In this document: one piece after another, positions 7,490 through 14,614 of the stretch
Layout: each line of letters starts with the position of its first letter
Position numbering within the stretch: the first letter of the stretch is position 1
Assembly (NCBI GenBank): GCA_004294465.1
Contig: REAV01000080.1
Span: 1-17,408 of the forward strand
DNA from: Sphingobacteriia bacterium
GTDB lineage: Bacteria; Bacteroidota; Bacteroidia; Chitinophagales; Chitinophagaceae
DNA: 17,408 nt
Reading direction: 5' to 3'
Translations under genes and position numbers: made by a program
Notes under the pieces: model-generated
What the model was told of the DNA's origin: nothing
The model's database searches: none
The model's input: only the letters and a program-made list of their open reading frames with translations

Positions 7490-8554
7490 ATGCTTTTTTT
7501 AATCAAGAAGAAACAGACACCCATTGAAGATCCGGATAATCCGAAACGAAAAAAATTTCTGGTGATTCGTTTTTCTTCCATTGGCGATATTGTGCTTACT
7601 ACTCCGGTTTTCAGGTGTTTGAAACAACAAATGGAAGGAGTGGAGATTCATTTTTTAACAAAAAGGTCTTTCAAAGCAGTTACAGAAGCCAATCCTTATA
7701 TAGACCGTTTTCATTATTACGATAATAATTTAAATGAATTGATAATACAATTCAGAAAAGAACAATTCGATGGCATTATTGATCTGCATAAAAACTTTAG
7801 AACAGCATTGATTCAATTTCAATTGAGTGTTCCTCTCTATGCTTACAATAAAGAAAGTTGGGCCAAATTTTTATTGACCAGGTTTGGTATTAATCAAATG
7901 GCAAAAAGGCATATCACCGATCGATCTATGGATGCTATAGCGCCATTAGGTGTGGTGAATGATGGAATGGGTTTGGATTATTTTATTCCTGAAGACCAGG
8001 ATGTTCCTGCAACAGATTTACCCACTTCGCATTTGGCCGGATTTATTGCCATTGTTATTGGAGCATCTTATTTTACTAAAAAATTACCTGTAGAAAAATT
8101 GAAAGCTCTTTGTTCGGCTTTGGATTTTCCAGTTGTATTAATTGGGGGAAAGGAAGACGCAAAAGAGGGCGATGCTGTTGCATCAATTAATTCTGTAAAA
8201 ATTTATAATGCCTGTGGGAAATTTAGTTTAAACGAATCTGCTGATTTAATCAGGCGTTCTAAATTGGTGATTTCTCATGATACAGGATTTCAATATATAG
8301 CATGCGCATTAAATAAAAAAGTGTTGGCTATTTGGGGAGGTACATCTCCTTTGTTAGATGTAGAGCCATATTACGGCATTCATCAATTGGCTGCTCATGC
8401 GAATTCAGAAGCCTATAAAAATTTTATTGTACCTCATCTTTCCTGTCAACCCTGCTCTAATTATGGCACAAAAAAATGTCCCAAAGGACATTTTAAATGT
8501 ATGCAACAACAAGATGTTCAAGCCATTGCAAGTGCAGCAAAACAATGGGTATAA
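7490..8554 (+). CDS. Glycosyltransferase family 9 protein (heptosyltransferase-like)
   Basis: This 354-residue GT-B enzyme is related to ADP-heptose:LPS heptosyltransferases and should add a sugar to LPS core or another envelope glycan on the cytoplasmic face. The N-terminal Rossmann half begins KFLVIRFSSIGDIVLTTP (22-39), with the GD(I/V)VLTTP hallmark. The nucleotide-sugar half has IGGKED (218-223) and SHDTGFQYIACAL (262-274). Near the C-terminus four cysteines (C319, C322, C330, C337) in CQPC...KKCPKGHFKC are spaced like a metal-binding cluster, a feature of many GT9 proteins. About 20 residues precede the domain, and no later methionine fits better as a start. It is the last gene of the plus-strand run. 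The donor sugar is not determinable. Confidence 0.88.
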   Translation: MLFLIKKKQTPIEDPDNPKRKKFLVIRFSSIGDIVLTTPVFRCLKQQMEGVEIHFLTKRSFKAVTEANPYIDRFHYYDNNLNELIIQFRKEQFDGIIDLHKNFRTALIQFQLSVPLYAYNKESWAKFLLTRFGINQMAKRHITDRSMDAIAPLGVVNDGMGLDYFIPEDQDVPATDLPTSHLAGFIAIVIGASYFTKKLPVEKLKALCSALDFPVVLIGGKEDAKEGDAVASINSVKIYNACGKFSLNESADLIRRSKLVISHDTGFQYIACALNKKVLAIWGGTSPLLDVEPYYGIHQLAAHANSEAYKNFIVPHLSCQPCSNYGTKKCPKGHFKCMQQQDVQAIASAAKQWV

Positions 8555-8585
8555 AAAAAGGCAGAAATTGCTTTCTGCCTTTTTT
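8555..8585. terminator. Strong bidirectional rho-independent terminator
   Basis: The arms aaaaaggcagaaa (8555-8567) and tttctgccttttt (8572-8584) pair perfectly around a TTGC loop. The T run on the plus side and the A run on the minus side make it work both ways. It starts directly after the glycosyltransferase stop codon (8552-8554) and lies about 20 bases beyond the mdh stop (8605) on the other strand, so it ends both convergent transcripts. Confidence 0.92.
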
Positions 8586-8604
8586 TTAAATTTTCGGATT
8601 TGAA

Positions 8605-9534
8605 TTAAAGTGTTTTCAATACTTCATTCATACTTCTTACAGCTTCTGCGCTTTTATTAAATTCAGCTTGTTCATCGGCATTTAATGTAAAGTCAAGTAC
8701 TTTTTCCCATCCATTTCTGCCAATAGTTACCGGAACTCCTAAACAAATATCTTTCTGACCATATTCTCCGTCTAGACTAACACAGCAAGTAAATAATTTC
8801 TTCTGGTCACGAACTATGCTTTCAACTAAAGCAGCTCCTGCAGCTCCTGGCGCATACCATGCTGAAGTGCCAATAAGTTTAGTTAAAGTTGCTCCACCAA
8901 CCATAGTGTCGTTTACAATTTGTTTTTGTTGATCGGCACTTAAAAAATTGCTTACAGGTGCAGAATTCCAGGTGGCATGTCTGATCAAAGGAATCATGGT
9001 AGTATCTCCATGACCACCCACAACAACAGCATTCAAATCTGAAGGGCTGCAACCTAAATGCTGGCTCAATTGATATTTGAATCTACTGCTATCTAAAGTA
9101 CCACCCATTCCGATAATCCTGTTTTTTGGTAAACCAGTAGAAGTAAGTGCTAAATAGGTCATTGTATCCATTGGATTACTGATTACAATGATGATTGTGT
9201 TAGGAGAATATTTTAAAATATTTTCACAAACACCTTTTACGATACCTGCATTGGTGCCAATTAATTCTTCTCTTGTCATTCCTGGTTTACGAGGAATTCC
9301 TGAAGTAATTACTACAACATCACTACCTGCGGTTTTTGCATAATCATTGGTACTTCCAACAATTTTTGTATCAAAACCCAATAGAGCAGCAGTTTGCATC
9401 ATATCCTGTGCTTTACCTTCTGCTAAACCTTCTTTTATATCCAATAAAACCAGTTCAGTACAAAGTTCTTTACGGGCAATATTGTCGGCACAAGTGGCTC
9501 CAACGGCTCCTGCACCTACTACGGTAACTTTCAT
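8605..9534 (-). CDS. mdh: Malate dehydrogenase (LDH-like type)
   Basis: This enzyme interconverts malate and oxaloacetate with NAD in the TCA cycle, in the cytoplasm. The 309-residue protein has the nucleotide-binding GAGAVG (7-12) with D32 at the end of the second strand, which selects NAD over NADP. The mobile loop IPRKPGMTREE carries the substrate arginines R82 and R88. R82 rather than glutamine marks malate rather than lactate dehydrogenase. N120 in NPMD, D148 and R151 in LDSSR, and H175 in GGHGD complete the active site. It belongs to the LDH-like MDH group common in Bacteroidota. It begins 52 bases after the thioredoxin-fold gene and ends at the shared terminator. Whether it reads from its own promoter is unclear: the gap holds TACCTTTA but no well-spaced partner. 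Confidence 0.95.
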   Translation of the reverse strand: MKVTVVGAGAVGATCADNIARKELCTELVLLDIKEGLAEGKAQDMMQTAALLGFDTKIVGSTNDYAKTAGSDVVVITSGIPRKPGMTREELIGTNAGIVKGVCENILKYSPNTIIIVISNPMDTMTYLALTSTGLPKNRIIGMGGTLDSSRFKYQLSQHLGCSPSDLNAVVVGGHGDTTMIPLIRHATWNSAPVSNFLSADQQKQIVNDTMVGGATLTKLIGTSAWYAPGAAGAALVESIVRDQKKLFTCCVSLDGEYGQKDICLGVPVTIGRNGWEKVLDFTLNADEQAEFNKSAEAVRSMNEVLKTL

Positions 9535-9586
9535 AATTGCAATGTTTAGATTGATTAATTGAGGTTGTAAAGGTACAACTGTACTT

Positions 9587-10090
9587 TTACTTTCTGTTGA
9601 TAAATTCGATTAATTCAGGCATTTCTACACCCATTTCCCAGGCTTTCAAAAATTCCTTCTTGTTGTCATATATAGCTACAAATGGGGTGAATTTTACTTG
9701 ATAAAATGAAGGGATCAAGTATTTGGGATCCCTGCCCACTTTCATGTTGGGGTATAGATTGAGTTTGTATTTGTAGTAGAATTTTTTAATGTCTTCAAAA
9801 TCCCGATAAGAAGCCCAAACAAATAGAACATTCTTAACACTATCTATTTTTTTAACTATTTCTGTTGCTTCATATTGACAATGGCTGCACTCCGGGCTGA
9901 AGTAAATAATAGCTGTATAATCGTAAGTAGGTAAATCCTTTTTGGCCAACCAACTGCTATCGGTTTGAAGCAGCCTGAATTCTGGCATTGCCTTAAATTT
10001 TTGGTATGGCGGAATGGTATCGATCGGGGATTGTCCGATGCTCAATAAATTAAAGGAACAAAATAGGGTTATAAAAATTAATTGTTTCAT
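9587..10090 (-). CDS. Exported thioredoxin-fold (TlpA/AhpC-like) protein
   Basis: This 167-residue protein has an apparent signal peptide (residues 1-20, KQLIFITLF core, ending SIGQ). After it comes a thioredoxin fold with a CSHC redox pair (C68, C71) in FSPECSHCQYE and the expected cis-proline at P136 (KFTPFVAIYD). It therefore probably acts as a thiol-disulfide protein in the periplasm or envelope. SPECSHC resembles TlpA-like proteins of Bacteroidota rather than classic WCGPC thioredoxin, so it may be a reductase of particular partners. Its ATG overlaps the stop of the ABC ATPase gene (ATGA, 10087-10090), which implies translational coupling. Its physiological partner is unknown. Confidence 0.82.
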   Translation of the reverse strand: MKQLIFITLFCSFNLLSIGQSPIDTIPPYQKFKAMPEFRLLQTDSSWLAKKDLPTYDYTAIIYFSPECSHCQYEATEIVKKIDSVKNVLFVWASYRDFEDIKKFYYKYKLNLYPNMKVGRDPKYLIPSFYQVKFTPFVAIYDNKKEFLKAWEMGVEMPELIEFINRK

Positions 10091-10869
10091 TTTGGGGATT
10101 TCTGGTTTGCTTCAATCATTCTCATTTCTTTTGCGTCTTGTAAAAATTCTGATGCGAAAATAAAATTATTCAGGAGTTGATCTTTGCTGAAAATAATGTC
10201 TTTGTTGGTTCCTTCCCATTGTTTTTTCCCCTGGTGCAAATAAACAATATGGTCTCCAATTTCCATCACACTATTCATATCATGGGTTACAACAATGGTG
10301 GTGATATTGTATTCCAGAGTAATTTCTTTAATGAGTTTATCTATGACCAAAGATGTCTGAGGATCTAAACCCGAATTGGGTTCATCACAAAAAAGGTATT
10401 GAGGATTTAAAACGATCGAACGAGCAATACCTACTCTTTTTTTCATTCCTCCACTTATTTCGGCTGGGAATCTATTATGTGCCTCTGTTAAATTTACCCT
10501 TTCTAAAACTTCTGCTGCTCTCTTTCTTTTTTCAGCAAGGGTCCAATTAGTAAACATATTTAGTGGGAACATCACATTTTCTACAACTGTCATTGAGTCG
10601 AATAATGCATTGCCTTGAAATAGCATGCCTATTTTTTGACGGAGTAATTTTCTTTCTTTTGCATCCATCGAAATCATATCGGCTCCATCATATGAAATAA
10701 TTCCAGACTCGGGAGCAAATAAACCAACGATACATTTAGTAAGTACTGTTTTGCCACTTCCACTTGCACCAATGATCAAATTACATTTACCCGTTTCCAT
10801 AACAGCACTAATGCCATCTAATATGGCTCTACCCTGAAAACTTTTGTGAATATCTTTTACTTCGATCAT
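10087..10869 (-). CDS. ABC transporter ATP-binding protein, MlaF-like
   Basis: This 260-residue ABC ATPase has all its motifs intact: Walker A GASGSGKT (34-41), Q-loop Q85 in MLFQGNALFDS, signature ISGGMKKR (138-145), Walker B YLFCDEP with E163, and switch histidine H196 in VVTHD. QGNALFDSMTV and the ISGGMKKRVGIARS signature are characteristic of the MlaF/TTG2A group, which powers phospholipid or lipid transport between inner and outer membrane with an MlaE permease and an MCE protein. No MlaE or MCE gene lies next to it. It follows lysA after 22 bases and overlaps the thioredoxin-fold gene by 4, so its membrane partner must be encoded elsewhere. Confidence 0.88.
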   Translation of the reverse strand: MIEVKDIHKSFQGRAILDGISAVMETGKCNLIIGASGSGKTVLTKCIVGLFAPESGIISYDGADMISMDAKERKLLRQKIGMLFQGNALFDSMTVVENVMFPLNMFTNWTLAEKRKRAAEVLERVNLTEAHNRFPAEISGGMKKRVGIARSIVLNPQYLFCDEPNSGLDPQTSLVIDKLIKEITLEYNITTIVVTHDMNSVMEIGDHIVYLHQGKKQWEGTNKDIIFSKDQLLNNFIFASEFLQDAKEMRMIEANQKSPK

Positions 10870-10891
10870 GTATCTGCAAACTACAAATAAG

Positions 10892-12109
10892 TTACCAATC
10901 TATCTCGATCTGATTTCTTAATAAATCCTCAAAAACATCTCTTTTTCTAATTAAGTAAACCTGACCATTTTTTAACATCACTTGAGCAGGTAAAAACCTT
11001 GAATTGTAATTGGATCCCATTTCAAATCCATAAGCACCTGCATTGTGAAATACCAATAAATCGCCTTCTCTCACTTCATTCAATGGCCTGTCCCAGGCAA
11101 AAGTATCGGTTTCGCAAATATTGCCCACCACTGCATAGTTCTTGATAGGACCGTCAGGATTGCTGATATTGCTGATTTTGTGATAGGATTCATAAAACAT
11201 TGGCCTGATCAAATGATTGAAGCCACTGTTAATGCCAACAAAAGTAGCGGCCTTGTTGTTTTTGATCACATTTACGGAAGTAATAAAAGTTCCAGACTCA
11301 CTTACCAGGTATTTACCAGGCTCAAACCAAACCTGAAATTTTTTATTATAGGTATCTTTTAATTTCTGCAATGTTTCATTCACTTTCTGGGCCAGTAATG
11401 GAATATCAGTGCCTGTTTCATTTTCTTTATATGGCACTTTAAATCCACCTCCTAAATCTATAAAAACCAACTCAGGAAAAAGTGGAACCAAGTCAAAGAA
11501 AATATCAGCAACTTGCATAAATACCGAAACATCTTTTATTTCACTACCAGTGTGTACATGCAGCCCCGCTATATTGATCTGATATTGTTGAACCAATGCG
11601 AGAATATTATCTAATTGTTCTAAAGGTATACCGAACTTACTTTTTTCGTGACCTGTAGAAATTTTTAAATTACCTCCAGCCATAATATTTGGCTGAAGCC
11701 TTATTCCTACCGGATAATCATGCCCATATTTTTTCCCAAATTTTTCTAAGTTAGATAAGCTGTCGATATTCACGTTTATCCCCATTGCAACAGTTTCTTC
11801 AATTTCTTCGAAAGCAATGCCATTACTGGTATATAAAATATTTGCAGGTTCAAAACCAGCCAGAGCAGCCAATTTGGCTTCATTGATAGAACTGCAATCG
11901 ATATTGCATCCTAATGAACGAATATGTTTTAAAATATTGATATTGGTCAGCGATTTGCAGGCAAAAAAGAATTTTGCATTTACTTCAGTAAATGATTTTT
12001 GAAGTTGATTGTACTGGTCGGTAATCTTATCTGCATTGTAAACATACAATGGAGTACCAAAATTTGCTGCGAGTGAACTTAACTGATTGTTGCTGATGGT
12101 AAGAGACAT
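10892..12109 (-). CDS. lysA: Diaminopimelate decarboxylase
   Basis: This PLP-dependent enzyme converts meso-diaminopimelate to L-lysine and CO2, the last step of lysine synthesis. The 405-residue protein has the alanine-racemase-type barrel with PLP lysine K52 (FFACKSLTN), H184/H186 in GLHVHTGSE, the phosphate-binding glycines of DLGGGF (218-223), and EPGKYLV (263-269). The C-terminal barrel gives C332 and E333 in GNICETD, the substrate-binding cysteine of fold-type III decarboxylases, and AGAYGFEMGSNYN with Y360. CETD is what one expects of DapDC rather than ornithine or carboxynorspermidine decarboxylases. It lies 22 bases after scpB and 22 before the ABC ATPase gene, within an apparent operon whose other members have no evident link to lysine. 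Confidence 0.93.
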   Translation of the reverse strand: MSLTISNNQLSSLAANFGTPLYVYNADKITDQYNQLQKSFTEVNAKFFFACKSLTNINILKHIRSLGCNIDCSSINEAKLAALAGFEPANILYTSNGIAFEEIEETVAMGINVNIDSLSNLEKFGKKYGHDYPVGIRLQPNIMAGGNLKISTGHEKSKFGIPLEQLDNILALVQQYQINIAGLHVHTGSEIKDVSVFMQVADIFFDLVPLFPELVFIDLGGGFKVPYKENETGTDIPLLAQKVNETLQKLKDTYNKKFQVWFEPGKYLVSESGTFITSVNVIKNNKAATFVGINSGFNHLIRPMFYESYHKISNISNPDGPIKNYAVVGNICETDTFAWDRPLNEVREGDLLVFHNAGAYGFEMGSNYNSRFLPAQVMLKNGQVYLIRKRDVFEDLLRNQIEIDW

Positions 12110-12131
12110 GACGTAAAGATAATAACCATTC

Positions 12132-12866
12132 TTATTCAGGGTTATTTTCTTCTGTTGAATTGTCTGATTCTTCTTCTTTTTTAATGATCAATTCACCTTC
12201 TTCATTCACTTCAATAGCAGAAACATCACCATCGATAATTTCCTCATCAATGATGGCTTCGGCAATTGGCTGGTCGGTAAAGTCTTCCGGTCTGATTAAA
12301 GTTCCCTCAATCAATTGTTCCGCCAATACTTCTTTTATTTTTGGAAGATCAGATGTATTATTGATGCCGAAATAATCCATGAAAGTTTTGGAAGTTGCAT
12401 ATACCAATGGTTTGCCAGGCATTTGCTCATTTCTACCACTGATTAATATCAATTCTTTTTCCAGTAATTTTTGAATGCTATAGTCGCTATTCACGCCCCT
12501 AATAGCTTCAATTTCTCCTTTTGTGATGGGTTGCTTATAAGCAATAATGGCGAGTGTTTCCAAAGCCGCATTAGACAAACGCTTTAAAAATTTATCTCCA
12601 TTTAATTGAGCAATGGTCTTATGAAAATCTTTTTTTGTAAGGAATTGCCATCCGCCGCCACTTTCGCGAACTTCAAAAGGATAAAATTCTGAATTGTATT
12701 TCTCCCTGATTCCTTCAACAGCAGATTCAACTTGATCAAGCGAAATTCTTTCTTCCAAAAATCCAAAACTATTGTTGATCAACTCAACTATGTCTAAAGA
12801 TGTCAGTGGTTTTTCACTGGCAAAAATCAGCACTTCAATATGAGGTATTATTTCGCTTAAATCCAT
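12132..12866 (-). CDS. scpB: Segregation and condensation protein B
   Basis: ScpB is a kleisin-associated subunit of the SMC-ScpA-ScpB condensin, which organises and segregates the chromosome. The 244-residue protein shows two winged-helix units: the N-terminal half begins IIPHIEVLIFASEKPL, and the second carries the family hallmark ALETLAIIAYKQPITKGEIE (101-120) followed by RGV(N)SDYSIQKLLEKELI and GRNEQMPGKPLVYATSK. The last ~45 residues are a strongly acidic tail (EEESDNSTEENNPE) that is probably disordered. scpA is not next to it here. It begins the scpB-lysA-ABC-thioredoxin set, and the 76-base gap upstream separates it from atpG. Confidence 0.93.
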   Translation of the reverse strand: MDLSEIIPHIEVLIFASEKPLTSLDIVELINNSFGFLEERISLDQVESAVEGIREKYNSEFYPFEVRESGGGWQFLTKKDFHKTIAQLNGDKFLKRLSNAALETLAIIAYKQPITKGEIEAIRGVNSDYSIQKLLEKELILISGRNEQMPGKPLVYATSKTFMDYFGINNTSDLPKIKEVLAEQLIEGTLIRPEDFTDQPIAEAIIDEEIIDGDVSAIEVNEEGELIIKKEEESDNSTEENNPE

Positions 12867-12872
12867 CTTAGA

Positions 12873-12914
12873 GAGTTATGAGATAAGAGTTATGAATTAT
12901 GAGATATCAGATTT
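12873..12914. repeat. Degenerate 14-base tandem repeat between atpG and scpB
   Basis: Three consecutive 14-base units can be read: gagttatgagataa (12873-12886), gagttatgaattat (12887-12900) and gagatatcagattt (12901-12914), followed by a weaker gagttg copy. The first two share their first nine bases. Short degenerate direct repeats of this sort occur in Bacteroidota intergenic DNA. No function can be assigned, though it sits where a promoter for scpB would be expected. Confidence 0.5.
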
Positions 12915-12942
12915 GAGTTGTATCAAACCTGAGTTAATAATA

Positions 12943-13824
12943 TTATCCTTGTAATGCTGCCGCGCCACTCACAATCTCTGTTAATTCAGTAGTAATAGCT
13001 GCTTGACGTGCACGGTTATAACTGATCTTCAGTGATTTCAATAATTCATTGGCATTCTCACTTGCTTTATCCATTGCAGTCATTCTGGCTCCATGTTCAC
13101 TGGCATTTCCATCTAATACTGCTTTGAATAATTGAGTGTTTAAAATTTTTGGCATCAACTCAGCAATCAATTGCTCTTTTGCTGGCTCAAATATAAAGTC
13201 TGATTTTTTTTGATTGACTGCTTTAGTTACTTTAGGAATCGGAAGAAATTGTTCAGCAGTAAATACTTGTGTTGCTGCATTTTTAAATTCACTGTATACA
13301 ATTTCAACAGCATCAAATTCTTTGTTTTCGAATGCTTTCATGGCAGCTTGTGCTGCAGCTTGAACTGCTTCGAAATGAAGGTTCAAATAAATATCTTTAA
13401 AAGTTGCATCGGTTTTATAACCAGCCTTTGTTAATCCTTCAAATCCTTTCTTGCCAATATTCCAAATATGTACATTGCCTTTTTTAAATTGGGCATCATA
13501 TTTTTCTTCAATGGTACTTTTTGCCAACTTAATCAAATTGGCATTATATCCACCACAAAGACCTCTATCGCTAGTAACAACAATTAATAATACTTTTTCA
13601 ATAGTTCTTTCTTCTGCTAAAGCCAATGTCATTCCGCCTTCGATACTGCTCACAATATTGCTAAGCATCTCTTGTAGTTTTTTGGCATAAGGACGCATCT
13701 GTGTGATAGAGTCCTGAGCACGACGCAATTTTGCAGCACTTACCATTTTCATGGCTTTAGTAATCTGCTGAGTGCTTTGTACACTTTTGATTCTGTTTCT
13801 TACCTCTTTTAATTGACCTGCCAT
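12943..13824 (-). CDS. atpG: ATP synthase F1 subunit gamma
   Basis: The gamma subunit is the rotating central stalk of F1Fo ATP synthase, at the cytoplasmic side of the inner membrane. The 293-residue protein has the standard length. The N-terminal helix of the coiled coil (KEVRNRIKSVQSTQQITKAMKM) and the C-terminal helix (NRARQAAITTELTEIVSGAAAL) are both intact, and VTSDRGLCGGYN (near 84-95) is the family's conserved central strand. None of the other ATP synthase genes is adjacent: a hypothetical gene lies upstream and scpB downstream. In many bacteria atpG sits between atpA and atpD. An apparent promoter with a palindrome lies just upstream (13833-13877). Confidence 0.95.
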   Translation of the reverse strand: MAGQLKEVRNRIKSVQSTQQITKAMKMVSAAKLRRAQDSITQMRPYAKKLQEMLSNIVSSIEGGMTLALAEERTIEKVLLIVVTSDRGLCGGYNANLIKLAKSTIEEKYDAQFKKGNVHIWNIGKKGFEGLTKAGYKTDATFKDIYLNLHFEAVQAAAQAAMKAFENKEFDAVEIVYSEFKNAATQVFTAEQFLPIPKVTKAVNQKKSDFIFEPAKEQLIAELMPKILNTQLFKAVLDGNASEHGARMTAMDKASENANELLKSLKISYNRARQAAITTELTEIVSGAAALQG

Positions 13825-13832
13825 ACGATAGA

Positions 13833-13865
13833 ACTGTTTTGGGCTGCAAAAGTAGCCAAAACAGT
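13833..13865. repeat. 12-bp inverted repeat overlapping the apparent atpG promoter
   Basis: actgttttgggct (13833-13845) and agccaaaacagt (13854-13865) are complementary over 12 base pairs with one bulged G, around the 8-base centre gcaaaagt. On the minus strand no T run follows, so it is a poor terminator for the upstream gene. The centre contains the -7 element of the predicted atpG promoter, which makes a DNA-level operator at least as likely as an RNA hairpin. It ends 8 bases before the atpG start codon. Confidence 0.6.
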
Positions 13866-13877
13866 CATAAATTCCAA
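13847..13877 (-). promoter_or_regulatory. atpG: Bacteroidota-type promoter for atpG
   Basis: On the minus strand TTGG (13877-13874) is followed after 19 bases by TACTTTTG (13854-13847), an exact TAnnTTTG. The arrangement is identical to the promoter at 1197-1227. Transcription would start near 13840, giving a leader of only about 15-20 bases before the ATG at 13824. Confidence 0.5.
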
Positions 13878-13889
13878 TACAAACTTGGC

Positions 13890-14399
13890 TTATTTAAATT
13901 GATAGGAGATCCCAATCCCATTTGCGGTTGGAGCCAATTGCCAGCTCCCCATTTGCTGTTCCAGTAATTTTCCGTTTTTTCGGTGATTACCATACTGAAC
14001 CAGGTCGAAAATCAATAAAAATGCACCCTGTAAAAGCAGGCTATTCCCAATTCCGGTGGCCGATTCACTATTCATTCTGGCGCCTCTTTCCTTCAAATAA
14101 AGCCCTGTGGTGATATAAGCCAGATCCAGCCCTGTATTCAATAAAAGCAATTTTTCGGTTTTTTGCTGGGCAATCAGATTTTCATTAAAAGAAATGGTCC
14201 TTTTGAGTTCATTTCTTACGCCAATGAGGCCATATACAGCTACCCCCATGTTAACCAGGTTCCAATAAGCATTGGTTTTAAAAAAATATCGATCCGCTCC
14301 AACAGCATTGGTAGCTGAAATGCTTCCTTGAATGATATTGACTCCTGCCCAGGCGGCCAAAATGGTACTATTTGTCTTGTTTTTATTGATTCTGTCCAA
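13890..14399 (-). CDS. Hypothetical Bacteroidota protein, N-terminus cut off by an in-frame amber codon
   Basis: As an open frame from a TTG codon this encodes 169 residues that I cannot assign to a named function. Hydrophobic stretches lie at about 12-32, 43-60, 83-104 and 119-136, and the C-terminus ends GIGISYQFK, an alternating pattern ending in an aromatic residue like outer-membrane strands. The middle (RYFFKTNAYWNLVNMGVAVYGL) resembles small conserved exported proteins of Bacteroidota. In the same frame an ATG at 14493-14495 opens a good signal peptide, but a TAG at 14403-14405 lies between it and the body. The intact gene would be about 201 codons (13890-14495). So it is a recent pseudogene, a base-calling error, or a protein truly initiated at TTG. 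The last would leave it without an export signal. Confidence 0.6.
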   Translation of the reverse strand: MDRINKNKTNSTILAAWAGVNIIQGSISATNAVGADRYFFKTNAYWNLVNMGVAVYGLIGVRNELKRTISFNENLIAQQKTEKLLLLNTGLDLAYITTGLYLKERGARMNSESATGIGNSLLLQGAFLLIFDLVQYGNHRKNGKLLEQQMGSWQLAPTANGIGISYQFK

Positions 14400-14402
14400 T
14401 GT

Positions 14403-14495
14403 CTATGAATCATGCATGATGGCTTGACCATCTAGATTTTTACCAATCAAAAGACTGATAAATAACAGATATAATAGATTCGTACTTGGTCTCAT
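14403..14495 (-). pseudogene. Signal-peptide leader separated by TAG from the hypothetical protein
   Basis: Reading from ATG at 14495 gives MRPSTNLLYLLFISLLIG, then KNLDGQA and IMHDS, before TAG at codon 31. This has a positive start, a hydrophobic core and a small residue after GQ, the signal peptide style common in Bacteroidota. The frame resumes without shift into TLDRINKNK of the following protein. One base change in the TAG restores a single 201-residue exported protein. Confidence 0.6.
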
Positions 14496-14614
14496 GTTGA
14501 TCTCAATCAAAAGCTTACCTTTGCCGGCTCTCAATCAGAGTGCCAAATTGACTAAAAAAAATCTTTTGCACGTTGTTTGACTGTTAAATTTTTTCTTATT
14601 AGAGCAATTATTAT
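14496..14614. promoter_or_regulatory. Divergent gap upstream of secA
   Basis: This 119-base region should contain the secA promoter and that of the divergent hypothetical gene. TACCTTTG at 14516-14523 (plus) is a perfect -7 type element, but the nearest TTG upstream (14497-14499) is only 16 bases away, shorter than the usual 19. TAAATTTT at 14585-14592 with TTTG at 14565-14568 is a second weak pair. Neither is convincing. No terminator or repeat was seen. Confidence 0.3.

Noticed and set aside
9569..9587. Inverted repeat aaaggtaca / tgtacttt between the thioredoxin-fold gene and mdh
   Set aside because: It needs a bulged base and leaves a two-base loop, and no T run follows on the minus strand. 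It is too weak to call a terminator or operator.
13833..13865. Reading the palindrome as a terminator for the hypothetical gene
   Set aside because: No T tract follows the stem on the minus strand, and the -7 element of a promoter lies inside it.
14240..14431. Minus-strand 63-codon frame overlapping the start of the hypothetical gene
   Set aside because: It is in a different frame from both the signal peptide and the body and shows no family likeness.
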